Below, piece by piece: positions 11,196 through 21,500 of a stretch of 64,000 nt of DNA. The position numbers were made by a program, and so were the translations under genes. How positions within the stretch are numbered: position 1 is the stretch's first letter; each line of letters opens with the position of its first letter. Where the stretch lies: positions 4,349,938 through 4,413,937 of the forward strand of contig WPIO01000033.1 in the NCBI GenBank assembly GCA_009760855.2. Direction: 5' to 3'. Origin of the DNA: Cristatella mucedo (lineage: Eukaryota > Bryozoa > Phylactolaemata > Cristatellidae). The notes below the pieces were generated by a model. It worked only from the letters and a program-made list of their open reading frames with translations, did not search any database and was not told where the DNA came from.

Positions 11196-12295
11196 AGCAT
11201 GCGTAGCTAGTTTAAATACTCATCTATTTTAGATGGGACCACAACTATTAATGGTAACATGAGCCGCCGCTGATACGTAGCATGAATATACAGGAAGCAG
11301 TTCTCTAGCAATCAGAGCAGAGTCCTGGCGGCCAATGGGAAAAATATATAGCATCGTCTCTCATCTTCGCATGTACTGCATTTTCAGGGTCGTTCCACAA
11401 TCCGCTGCTTGCAAGCACAGTTATTGCATTCAATCACTATTAATGTCTCCACAAGCGTATGAATAAGCCATAGATAGCAGGGTGAATGGGGAAGCACAAT
11501 TATTCTAGTTCTACGATTCTAATTTCTCCAATACCGGTTCTAGATAGGCACCGTTTGGGACATTTAGCAGACATAGCTTCTTGTAGACGGAAAGAAGAAA
11601 CAGCTAATTTTTCCAACTATATGTCTGGACTAAACTGCATGACATTCAGTTTTTGCAAGACGAGACAGGTGATTGACTGGAGAAAGTAAACATCCAAAGT
11701 CACTTTGCAGCAAACTGCCTTCAAATAGGTTGTATGTAATCAGAAGAAGCAGGACTCAAAGCTCTCGTATGAGGTTCCAAGTGAGCCTACTGTGCGTTTC
11801 ATAAAGCTATCACCATAGAGTCAAAAACCATTAGAGTTGGAATCAATAAGCGGAACCGTTGTTACTTTGAAATCAGCACTTCACGTGTCACAGTCATCTG
11901 ATTTCTTAGAAAATTTGTTTATTACAGAGTGCCTTTGAGATTCACTGTTAACGTAGTCAATTGCATCTTTTAATGTCTAAAGCTGTGCTTACACTTTTGA
12001 ATTTTCCCCTTAATCTTTCCCTCTGTTTTGGGCTACTGCGTCACCACATCTTAGGGTGGAACCAGATCGGCCGACTGTTGAGCGACTGAGAAGCTGCTTC
12101 TACTTTAAACCTCCTAATTGTACTGGATGGACTGGACCTAATAATTGCTGAACTAACCAAATCCTGAGACATGTCACACTCACCCCAATAAAAAAACAAC
12201 TGTTGGCCTCCGCACGCTCAATTTTTATCGAAGTTTTCAGGGCAATTCCGTAAATATTCGATGGTTAAGCGTTGTAGCAACGGCTTCACTCACTT
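11196..12295. other. Unassigned AT-rich sequence
   Basis: No gene or recognised repeat was seen. Confidence 0.4.
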
Positions 12296-12500
12296 CTACA
12301 TAGAAGACGCCTTACGCTTGTTTACGGAATGCATTGGTACACCGTTAACGGCGTAAATTACTTGACAGTGTATACTTTCCGAAAATGCTGACCTTCCCTT
12401 TCTTTTTTCTGATCCCACACTCGTCTATAATGATGTCTGCAGCGGTGAACTCAATTTCTTCGGGTGTTGGACTGGCGGCATACGGGGGAGGATGCTCTGT
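12296..12500 (+). repeat. Diverged dispersed repeat, copy 2 (pair with 6270-6480)
   Basis: See copy 1. The central block at about 12433 reads atgatgtctgcagcggtgaac, close to the gtgatgactgcagcggctaac of copy 1. The copies are too diverged to define ends by eye. Confidence 0.5.
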
Positions 12501-13084
12501 CTTATCGAGTCTCCTACAGTAGAGCTGGGGGTGTGGATGGGATTGAGTCAGATATAAATATTTCCTGTATCGATAAAATTTTGCTGTACAATGATCAAAT
12601 TTCCTGGAACTTTCTTTTCCGTAATCATGGATATGTAGAGCAAAATGTATTCAACCGAAATCAGAAATTGCCCTAAAATCATACGAAACAAGCAGAGCTG
12701 AACTTTTATTTCAAATTTCCATCTGATACGTGAAGTTTTAGCGGAGTTTTATATTTTACAAGGTATAAACATACACTGGAAATAAAACTGCATAAAGTCA
12801 CAATTTCAAGGTTCGACAAGTTGGGATACAAGTCGCATATGATGCAGAGATCGGTAAACTTGTTATTTTGTAGATAATTTTGCCTTCGGTTTACATCCGG
12901 AATAGACGCGATTTGCATAACAAATTTCTTTCATGCGGAAGTCAGAGCTTTCGATCCAATTTCTAACGTATTTGTCTTTCAAAAGGTACACTAAAAAGTG
13001 TATGATTGTCAGACAAAGCAGTAAGTCGTAAGGTAGTGTAAATGTAGCTCAAGGCACAAGGGAAAGCAAAGAATGGCTTAAGCC

Positions 13085-13210
13085 TCTTGCAAAGCCCCTC
13101 ATTTAAGGACACTACTGAGGTAGGGGGGCTTGAACCGTTCGGCAAATATAAAACGCCTGGGTGAAAACCACGCCCTCTTAAGGCGTTATAAAAATGAATT
13201 ATATACTTTG
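13085..13210 (+). mobile_element. Decayed SINE A-like copy
   Basis: A B-box-like gggcttgaaccgttcgg is followed by a gcctgggtgaaa...ccctcttaaggcgttataaaaatgaattatat tail. This matches SINE A in order and spacing but is strongly diverged. Confidence 0.45.
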
Positions 13211-13451
13211 TAACTCTTTCGCCGCTGATTTGGCTGTTCTCACGCACAAAATATTGGTGTAAGGGGCCGAATCATTGAGCTAATACGGCGTCGTTTGTTC
13301 ATAGAGCCAGCACACTTCCTGCTATGGGCACAGTGCCCGTAGTAGGCTGATAAACATGGTCGCCAGCGTTTGTTTATGTTTACGATAAATAAACACATTA
13401 GGAGATTTTTTCTTCTCAGAGATTTTCCGTAAAATCTTACCATTAAACGAA

Positions 13452-13553
13452 AATAATAATATTAATACATTTATTGTACCGCCCTTAGAGAATTCAATCT
13501 CTTTCTATGCACTTAACACTTGCTGCAAAGGAAGCATGATTGACTTGTTAGTG
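13452..13553 (-). mobile_element. LINE A 3' end (distal part of interrupted copy)
   Basis: This holds the (ATT)n-type tail and the 3' stem-loop region of LINE A in minus orientation. The copy continues at about 13880-14830 after the LINE B insertion at 13554-13875. Confidence 0.7.
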
Positions 13554-13875
13554 GTAATGTAATGTAATGTATCTCCATCAGTAACTCCACAAAGTCATAA
13601 AGACCATGTGGGTGTTACGCAGGAGAGTTTTGTATAGCGCACTCCCAGCCTAAGCGGCTTTCGGTACGCATTCGGTAGCCAACAGACTTCGTCTCACGCA
13701 ACAAAGAGAAAGTGGGAAACATAGCAGAGTCAGGAGAGCAGTTGAGGTAGTGAGTAGCGTGGAAGTAGCAGCTCGGGACCGCTGATAAGGATAAGCCATA
13801 GTGGCGGTAGGAGAGTAGTTGTCGTTTCGTAAGAATTGTGGAAGCGAGTTCCACAGTCTATGGTAGCCTGCTCAA
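13554..13875 (-). mobile_element. LINE B 3' end inserted in LINE A
   Basis: Read on the minus strand this is the 3' terminal part of LINE B, ending in 'tggagatacat' plus a short (ATTAC)-like tail. It encodes the remnant WNSLP-type C-terminus and the conserved 'CYFHATHYLNCSPDSAM' stretch, which is shared with copies at 34,390, 36,780 and 59,560. It separates the two halves of a LINE A copy. Confidence 0.75.
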
Positions 13876-14830
13876 CGACAATAAGCATATCATGGTTAGA
13901 GGTGGCATTCATAGGGCTAGCATGAAATTAAGGTTAGTGGCAGTATACACAGTGTCAGTACGCATATGCACACAAAGTTCCAATCACATGGACCCAATAA
14001 CAGCTGTAATAAATAGGTGCGTTTTTAGTTTCTTTTTAGATGTGGTCAAGTCAGGGGATGTCATGAGGCAAGTCGGGAGTGAGTTCCAGGCTTTGGGAGC
14101 ATACGAACTAATGGCACGGTCTCCGAAGAATTTGAAGTTCGCACGAAGTATAGGTAAACGATTTGATTCCCAAAATCAGGTGGTGCGATGCTCAGCCTGG
14201 TGGGGGAGTAAATCTGATAGGTAGGCTGGAGCCAAAGGATGAAGGGACCTAAATGCGAGTGACAAAACCTTGAAGTCGATGCGTTGCTTGACTGGGAGTC
14301 AGTCAGGACAGCTAAAAGTGATGTGATGTGGCAACACCGACGCTCACGACAGAAAAGCCTTACTTCAGTTCTTCACCAGCTGTAAGCACCTGATTAGTAT
14401 GCCTGTCTAAACAAGCCCGAATTTTAGAAATTTGATGCAGCTAAAAGCAGGCAGCCTTGAATGTGGAGCTGATGTGGTCGTCTAATGAAAGGTCACTTTG
14501 AAGTAGGACACATAGATTTTGTGCAGATTCAACAGGACAGATGATTTTGTGCAGATTTAACAGGACAGATGCTGGCAGAGCCAATTCTGAGCTTTTAGGG
14601 ATTCCAATTTCTCAATCACACTTGACTGGCCCAAGACTAGTAGGTTGGTTTTATCATCAGTTAGTTTTAAGAAAGTTGGCTGCCATCTATGTGCGGATAT
14701 CATCAACACATGCAGAAATAGAGTTGCGAGAATTTGACGCGTTGGAGGGCAAGGAGGGATCAAATCAAAGGTACTACCGAGTTTCATATGCATAGAAATG
14801 ATAGCCTAGATTGTGTCTAGCAATCCCATC
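13876..14830 (-). mobile_element. LINE A copy (proximal part), decayed
   Basis: Minus-strand L2/CR1-like LINE. The 'PKAWNSLP', 'HWLPV' and 'NLGVLLQSDLSL'-type blocks are recognisable across broken frames from about 14,810 down to 13,880. The 5' end stops at about 14,830 and the 3' end resumes at 13,553. Confidence 0.75.
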
Positions 14831-14837
14831 GGCAAGA

Positions 14838-14985
14838 GGGCGAGTAGAAACCCTAAACCCAAAACCTCAAAAGCCAAAAATACAAAATCTAACGACTAGA
14901 CTTAAAAACGTAAACCCAAAACTCACAACCCCTAAGCACTACACCAAAATTCCAAAGCCTAAGCTAAAAGATGCATCGAAATGTG
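14838..14985. repeat. A/C-rich, strand-asymmetric low-complexity block
   Basis: About 150 bp of the plus strand is made almost only of A and C with scattered T and few G. It includes 'aaaccctaaacccaaaacc' and several 'ccctaa'/'cctaag' motifs. It abuts the 5' end of the LINE A copy. It could be a degenerate telomere-like tract (CCCTAA is the complement of the animal repeat TTAGGG) or simple C/A-rich sequence. Confidence 0.5.
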
Positions 14986-15337
14986 TTGATATAACATAGA
15001 TATAAACAGACGCTGGTGACCACGTTTAACCGAGACTCCCGTACTAGCTGAATCTTTTACACCAGAAACGTCAGAGGCTAAAAACGTCTAGGGTGCAAAT
15101 GCCAACATCCGCCCGCCAAAAAGTGTTCGCCATAATGTCTGCAGCAGAACCGTCCACATCCGGTTACTTGCCTATATCTATATGGTAGCGAGTAGACCAA
15201 GCACCTTTGTTCATAACAGCAATGAGGCACACATGAAATTTATAAAATGAAAATAAAAATGGTAAACATGATAACTGATGGTGGTTGCTGCTCATTTGCT
15301 AAAAGATGTACTTACAGATTACCGCTTCCTGTTGCAG

Positions 15338-15421
15338 ACGGTATATACCGCGTTATCCCGCCGTCGTCGACTGCGCCACCCATCTCGCCGAATTAAAGCG
15401 GCTTCTGTCAAAAGTTTAAAC
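15338..15421 (+). CDS. Candidate upstream exon (arginine-rich), uncertain
   Basis: An 84-nt stretch follows a good acceptor (ctgttgcag) and precedes a consensus donor (gtaagtg). In phase 0 it encodes 28 residues rich in arginine (…LSRRRRLRHPSRR…). It ends in the phase that would join the first HORMA exon at 18392. There is no family similarity to prove that it is translated. The ATG at 15135 upstream cannot be joined to it in frame through any donor I can see, so it may be 5' UTR or not an exon at all. Confidence 0.3.
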
Positions 15422-17204
15422 GTAAGTGAAACGGTTTAATTGCTATAAATTGTGCTGAAAATTTGACGCTTTTTGTTTTCTCAAAGATGTTTTCGTACTC
15501 GCATTGCAATAAAAAGGAATGCACTAGTTATGCTACCTAGCTGAAGTGGGCGGTTCTTATTGGAGAAATTGTGCAAGTAAGACCGTGGTTGTCAAGTCTA
15601 AGCTTTGACACCGCACAGTGCACCTCTTGGAGACATGCTCATTTTGTAAATTCTGAAAGTAAATGGCTAGATTGACATGTATTCAAATTCTACTGTTAAT
15701 TCTGTGCAGTCAAGATTACTGGCTGCCGTTAAAAAACCCACCTTCCAGACTTTGAAGATGAAACCCGCTTGCTAAGCTAGTACTATGTAGTGGTGCGGGC
15801 AGAATCAGACCTAAAATATTTTTTTGGTTACCGTGTGCTTTGAAGGGAAAACGCTGAAGTATATGACTCGGTCTTTGACCGTTCATTCAGAGGTACAAAT
15901 CTACATGTTGATAAACTTGGTTTTGACACTACCGAGCTCCATTTGAGCCGACTAGATTTCTATTGAAATGCTCGACAATGCTAAAGTGCCAGTAAACAGA
16001 CTTGAAGAAAAGAGCTATCAAGACAAGAGATTATGCAGAGTTCGTGTTGGGTACTGGTTGTTTGTCCTCTTGATCTGGTATCATGCCCATTTGCTACTTC
16101 CGGAAGTCGTAAAGTAGTAAGTAGCCAGTGACTTGATTTATTTAAACTTATTTTTAGAATCCTGATCCATTAATGAATGTTTCTAGTGAGCCAACCCATG
16201 AGAACGCACGAGCTTCGTTGTATAAGTAAAATCTTGATTATGCTTATCGCAGCAACCCTGGATGATAACTAGACAACTGTAACCTGTAACAGAAATGTAA
16301 TGCTGTGAACAGCTGAGCATTAGTTTCAGTCGATCTGTCATTTTTTCAAAGTTTCTCTCTGGCTTTTCCTTATGTTGAATAGTTTTGCGTATGCATTTTT
16401 AAGTTGATGTAAATTTCAGCTTTCTTTACTGAAATCCACACATTAGGCCCTGCTGATTTGGTTGGCACTGCATTAAATACGTATCATCGCCTTATGCGGC
16501 GATTTTAGTCTGAGATCTTTCCAGAAATCACTCATCAGGAGTGCATTATATCGCAGTCATAACACGATGGTTATGTCGTGCTGCTAGGATGCTCAAACGT
16601 GGCAATGTCTTGGTAATACTGTATGCACTTTTCTTGTCTTTCTGCTGTGGCACTGCTCCAGCCATAGTTTCATCGCATTACCTTGTTCGCCCTAATAGTT
16701 TTGTTATAAGCTACAGTGAGTGTACTTTATACGAATCTCCCACATTATAAAAAATAATCTCCAAAGCCAAAAAGTGCATAGATGGAACTCACAGAGTTCA
16801 TAGATGATATAGGAAGGATACATGCCGCTATTAGTTCTTCTCACTGCATCGTGCATACTGTGGCTAATGGCATTCAATAGAGTACCAACTGCTTGGGCAC
16901 ATTGTAAATGTGTTGCCAGCCAATGCCAGCATTGATGCATATTTACCAAATTTATCTCGTTTAAGCAGAAACTTTGGGAATCAATTGACTGAACTAAAAG
17001 AGGCTTTTTCATGATGGCTACACTGATGAAGCAGAAAACCGATAACTCAGTGGTAAGGATTTTGCAGCTGTCCATTTCACAAAGTTCTTAAGAGCTCTGC
17101 AAAGCACCAGCAGAAGCACCATAACACAGCGAAGGACTAAAAAAGGCCAATGTACTCTAGAGAGCTAAGCAATCAAAGACCGTAGCCATATCGGTGTTTT
17201 TTAA

Positions 17205-17338
17205 ACTGAGCTGCACTGGTAGAGCCGTGATGTCACACTAGGTAATACGGTTTCTCTTCACGGCCTCGGTCACGAAGTCATGGGTTCGAATCTTGCTTTG
17301 GGAGATCCTCTATTGCCGCTGGAGGCGATCTTGATAGC
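17205..17338 (+). mobile_element. SINE B copy abutting LINE A
   Basis: A plus-strand head (cctcggtcacgaagtcatgggttcgaatc) and centre are present. The element is cut at about 17338, where the 5'-truncated LINE A copy starts. Confidence 0.6.
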
Positions 17339-18113
17339 TTCATAACATTGCTAAAATTCGGGCTTGTTTAGATAAAGATACCACATCTAAGTTGGTCCAT
17401 GCATTCGTGACATCCCGTCTCGACTTCTGCAACTCACTGCTTACTGGCCTACCGGCATGTGCGATCAGGCGCTTACAGCTGGTGCAAAACTCTGCAGCTA
17501 GGCTTGTCTGTCGTGAGCGTCACAGTTGCCACATTACACCACTTCTCGCCGACCTGCACTGGCTACCAGTCAAGCAACGGATTGACTTCAAGGTTTTGTC
17601 GCTCACATTTAGGTCACTTCATTCTTTGGCTACAGCCTACCTCTCAGATATACTCCCCATTAGGCCAAGCATCGTACCACCCACTTTTCAGAATCCAACA
17701 GTCTACAAATACCCCGTACAAACCTCATATCCTTTGGAGACCGTGCATTTAGTTCATATGCTCCCAAAGCCTGGAACTCCCTCCCGACCTGCGTCAGAAC
17801 ATCCCCTGACCTGACCACATTTAAAAGGAACTTAAAAACACACCTATTTAGAACAGAATTTAGTGGGTCCATGTGATTCGTCCTTGATTTGCCTATGCGT
17901 GCTGACACTGTGCATGCTGCCACTAACCACATTTGCATGCTGACCCTGTGCATGTCACCCCTAACCATGTTACTCATTTTGTTTGTTTATCAAGCATGAT
18001 ATTACTCACCATTCAATTGCATTTCCCTTTGCAGCAAATGTAAAGCACCTAGAGAGAGATTGAGTTCTCTGAGGGTGCTTTATCAAGTGCATTATTATTA
18101 TTATTATTATTAA
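17339..18113 (+). mobile_element. LINE A copy, 5'-truncated
   Basis: This is the 3' part of an L2/CR1-like non-LTR retrotransposon. It encodes the post-RT region with [30 protein letters not shown] and [16 protein letters not shown], then [17 protein letters not shown] after a frameshift near 17,655. The 3' UTR ends in the stem-loop tail and (ATT)n at 18091-18112. It lies upstream of the HORMAD start. Confidence 0.9.
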
Positions 18114-18367
18114 ATTACTATAGAGGTCGAGTCTGTTTTGATCGAGCAAGTTGCTGCAACTTTTCAACCAGCTGTTAACACGCAGCTATTCGCGTAGTTC
18201 GTGAACCTCTATTTGGCAACCAGGTCTTAGACTAAGCAGTGTGTGCACCCATGGACTGTGCTGAGGCAGCTGCAGATACGGATGCATACTTGGTTCAGCT
18301 GATTCTTATACACAAAGAGTGCTATTATTGCATAATCCCGTTGGTCTGCGGCAGCCAGCCGATACAA

Positions 18368-18536
18368 ATGGTTAATGCATTGGCATTGCAGTGGCTGAGC
18401 ATCTTTCCCGAAGATGTCGCTACCGAGACGAGGTCGGGCCTGTTCGTGAAGAAGCTCCTTGCAGTTTCTATATCGAATTTTGCATACCTCCGTGCAATGT
18501 TTCCAGAAAGCGCATTTGGTAATCGATGTCTAGAAG
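18368..18536 (+). CDS. HORMAD1: HORMAD exon 1: start of HORMA domain
   Basis: The frame encodes [16 protein letters not shown] followed by [20 protein letters not shown] and [12 protein letters not shown], closely matching the start of the HORMA domain in HORMAD1/2. The donor is gtaaggt after phase 1. The start is unsettled. The ATG at 18368 (caaATGG, eight residues before the conserved W) gives a complete short N-terminus. Alternatively ...attgcag at 18391 is an acceptor and the start codon lies in an upstream exon. The frame is also open upstream to an ATG at 18239. Confidence 0.85.
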
Positions 18537-21500
18537 GTAAGGTGGCTTGTGGAACTAAAGTGAGCTGTATCCGCAGCATATTTACTTGGTGTGTGCATGC
18601 AAGCGCGATTTGGCTTATGGCTGTGTCAGCGAGTACCTGATTCGATTGAAGTTTCTGGTCGTAGAATACTCCATGAACAGGTTTAAGTAGTATGGAATGG
18701 ACCATGCAGAAGGCAATGTCAACATAATCTGTCACCAAGCATCTATTTCAGACATATCAATAAAGATTCTTCGAGATGATTCCTCGTGCCCTGGTGCTTC
18801 CCAGGTGATACGATGGCTTAAAGGGTGTTTCGATGCAATTGATAAAAAATATGTGAGTGTCGAGCTACAACACATATGTGCAGTTAGCTTCAGCCCATTA
18901 ATGCAGCCATTCTCATTGCATACCAGTATGTTTCTCTTTTAGTTACAAACATTGGCTGTGGTGGTAAGTAAATTTCATTCACTAAAAATCTTGTGGCTTT
19001 GCTTGATTAGAGTGCATTGCAATTATGTTTTAATTATCATGTCCTCCTACAAACGCTTTTGTGAGCTTCTTACCTTTAGGTTTCTGGCAGTGAAGACGTC
19101 GTGAGTGTAAGTATTTAAGTATTTGTATCCAGTGATGGCTGACTGATGTCCATGTCTTAAGTGCAAAGTTTCCTAATATCTTATCGTCAATCAGAAAAGA
19201 TAATAATGTGTCTAAGGTAGATAAAGGCCCGATTTTCCCTGGTGTATTTCTAATTCTATGTGTTTCATCGATATTACCTGCTGCCCGATGCTTGGGGCAA
19301 CTTCACTGCACAAGCAAATGACTTGAATATGGTCTACAAAGGCTTCCGGTTGGTCATGCATGTGTCATTATCTTCCTCAGCGCATGCGAGAATAAACGAT
19401 TAGTGATTAGTTGATAATGTCACAGGCAGGGCTCCAAAAATGCCCAGAAACTTGTCTAAAGTATAATGTAAAGCAAAGGACTGTTAATTTAACAGACATT
19501 TAAATGGTGGCAGTAGGGCCTTAGCTCGGTCCGACTTCGAGACCTGTAGTGAACGATCCTTTATTGTTACCCACTGCAAGTGGTAGTGATAGCCGCTAAG
19601 GCGCTTCTGCCACTATATGAATGAGGCTGTTGAATCAGCTAACCTTATTATTATTATTATTTATTATTAATAAAATTGCCTGATGTCGGGCTTGAGCTCA
19701 AGATCTAAACTTCTTCTCAAAAGTCGTGTTCCACCACTAAAAATGCACGAATTGATCAAATGGAACCGGAGTTCCAACAACAGCCGTCGGATCCACAAAA
19801 CTGTGACTGAAGCAGTCAAAGCAGAATATCTGTTGCCAGTAATTAGTGCAGGATGCATGCTAAAAGTGCAAAATACCCTGCGGTTGCTATGGATTTTGAA
19901 TAGTTAAGCATGACTAATAACCAAAGTTACCAAAGACTGATAAGTCTGAAATTGCTAAGCATTTTGCTCAATATGAGCTCTCCAACGTCTGAGCATTCGT
20001 CCGCGATGTTTTGGTGCTTAGTTCAAGATGCCCAGGTCACCCCTCGACACGACAGCACCATGAAAGAATGACTATGGGCTTAGCCTAAAATGGGCCTAAG
20101 CAACTGAAAATATTTTAAAAATCAGCTGTAGAGCAGTGAGCTAAAATATTAATAAGTTGAAAACTTACGAGCAGTATGGCCAGTAGACCATGCGAGGGTC
20201 AGGCAAGGATGACGACTCAGCAGGACTTTCACCTGAAGGTACTAGCTCTTTGGCATCTGAAGGCATCACTCTTGGAACTTTCTCAGTCGCTGGAATACTA
20301 CCAACACGTTCATAAGCATAGAAACAATACACTGGAGGTTTTCCGGGCATGGCATATTGAGAAGAGTCGCCAAACCCAAGCCTTTTGCTTACCGAGCGAC
20401 TCAGAAGAGGTCATCTCAGATGAGAAAGCTATAGCCAGGGACATGCCCACTACACGGCAGACTACTGTGATCGAATTTCAAGGACCGGCAAGCAAAAATT
20501 CATGCTTTTCTCCTGCAGAAAACCAAGAATATCTATAAGCCATTGAAAAGATGAGATGTACCCCCTGACTAGCTCTCGACAACAGTGAAATTTGATGGTG
20601 TAAGTATCGTGGTTTGGGGTTGCTTCTGCTCTTCCGGCTCCGGAGTTCTGCTTCGTATTAATGGGCTTATGGACTAGCATTGAACTTCACTCTGTTAAAC
20701 AAAAACTGGGATTCCAAGTGCTTGAGCTCTTCTAGGGAACGATTACATTTGGCAGCATGAAAATAACCCGAAGCACTCAGCAAAGCTCTGTAAGTTCTTT
20801 TTCTAAAGCAGCTGTCAGAGTCATGAGTTGAACAACGTAGATGTCTAACTTGAATCCTACTGAGCATCTTTGGGATAGGTTGGAGCGCTGTCTGGGGTTC
20901 CATTCGTGCCAGCTACGATTCCGGAAGAACTGTTTAGCCGGCTGTAGTACTATTGGGGTAATATTACTTTAGAGACTTAAATGAGATTGATGGACTTTAT
21001 GCCGGAGCGTATACAAGAGGTTATATAAAGCCGTCAAGAACAGACCGTCCATTTAATAATTTTCGCTTTAAATGATATTTTAACTTTTGCAAGAAATTAA
21101 TAAGGCATTTAATATATAGTGCGCAGAAGTTTATAATGTATTCTTGTACATTGTAAGTTGAAAGCCATCAGACGTTACCAGGTAGGCGTCACCATTCCAG
21201 ACGGAAAATGACTCGAGAAGTAGTTTACATACTTAAGTAAAATTCCCTTATTACTGTAGTATTCTGTATCTGAAAAGAATAGGCCACTTCAGAGATTTCA
21301 TCACGGGTTAAAGCAAAACGTCACAGATTATGAGCTGTTTCTTCCTAACAGATGTAGTATAACCTCTTTTTATATCACTTCAATACAGGCATACTCTTGC
21401 ACAGAAATTCCTAGAATGGACTTTTCTGCAGGGGCGTACTGTTTAATATCATCTAATGCATATATTTTTACTTTTCTTGCCAGAGTGCCTTACAGAGAAG

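Noticed and set aside
15135-15185. ATG in a fair context (MSAAEPSTSGY...) as the HORMAD start
   Set aside because: The available donors give phases that create stops in the candidate exon at 15338 or clash with the exon at 18392.
18325-18738. Minus-strand 137-codon frame over HORMAD exon 1
   Set aside because: Shadow of the real plus-strand coding exon.
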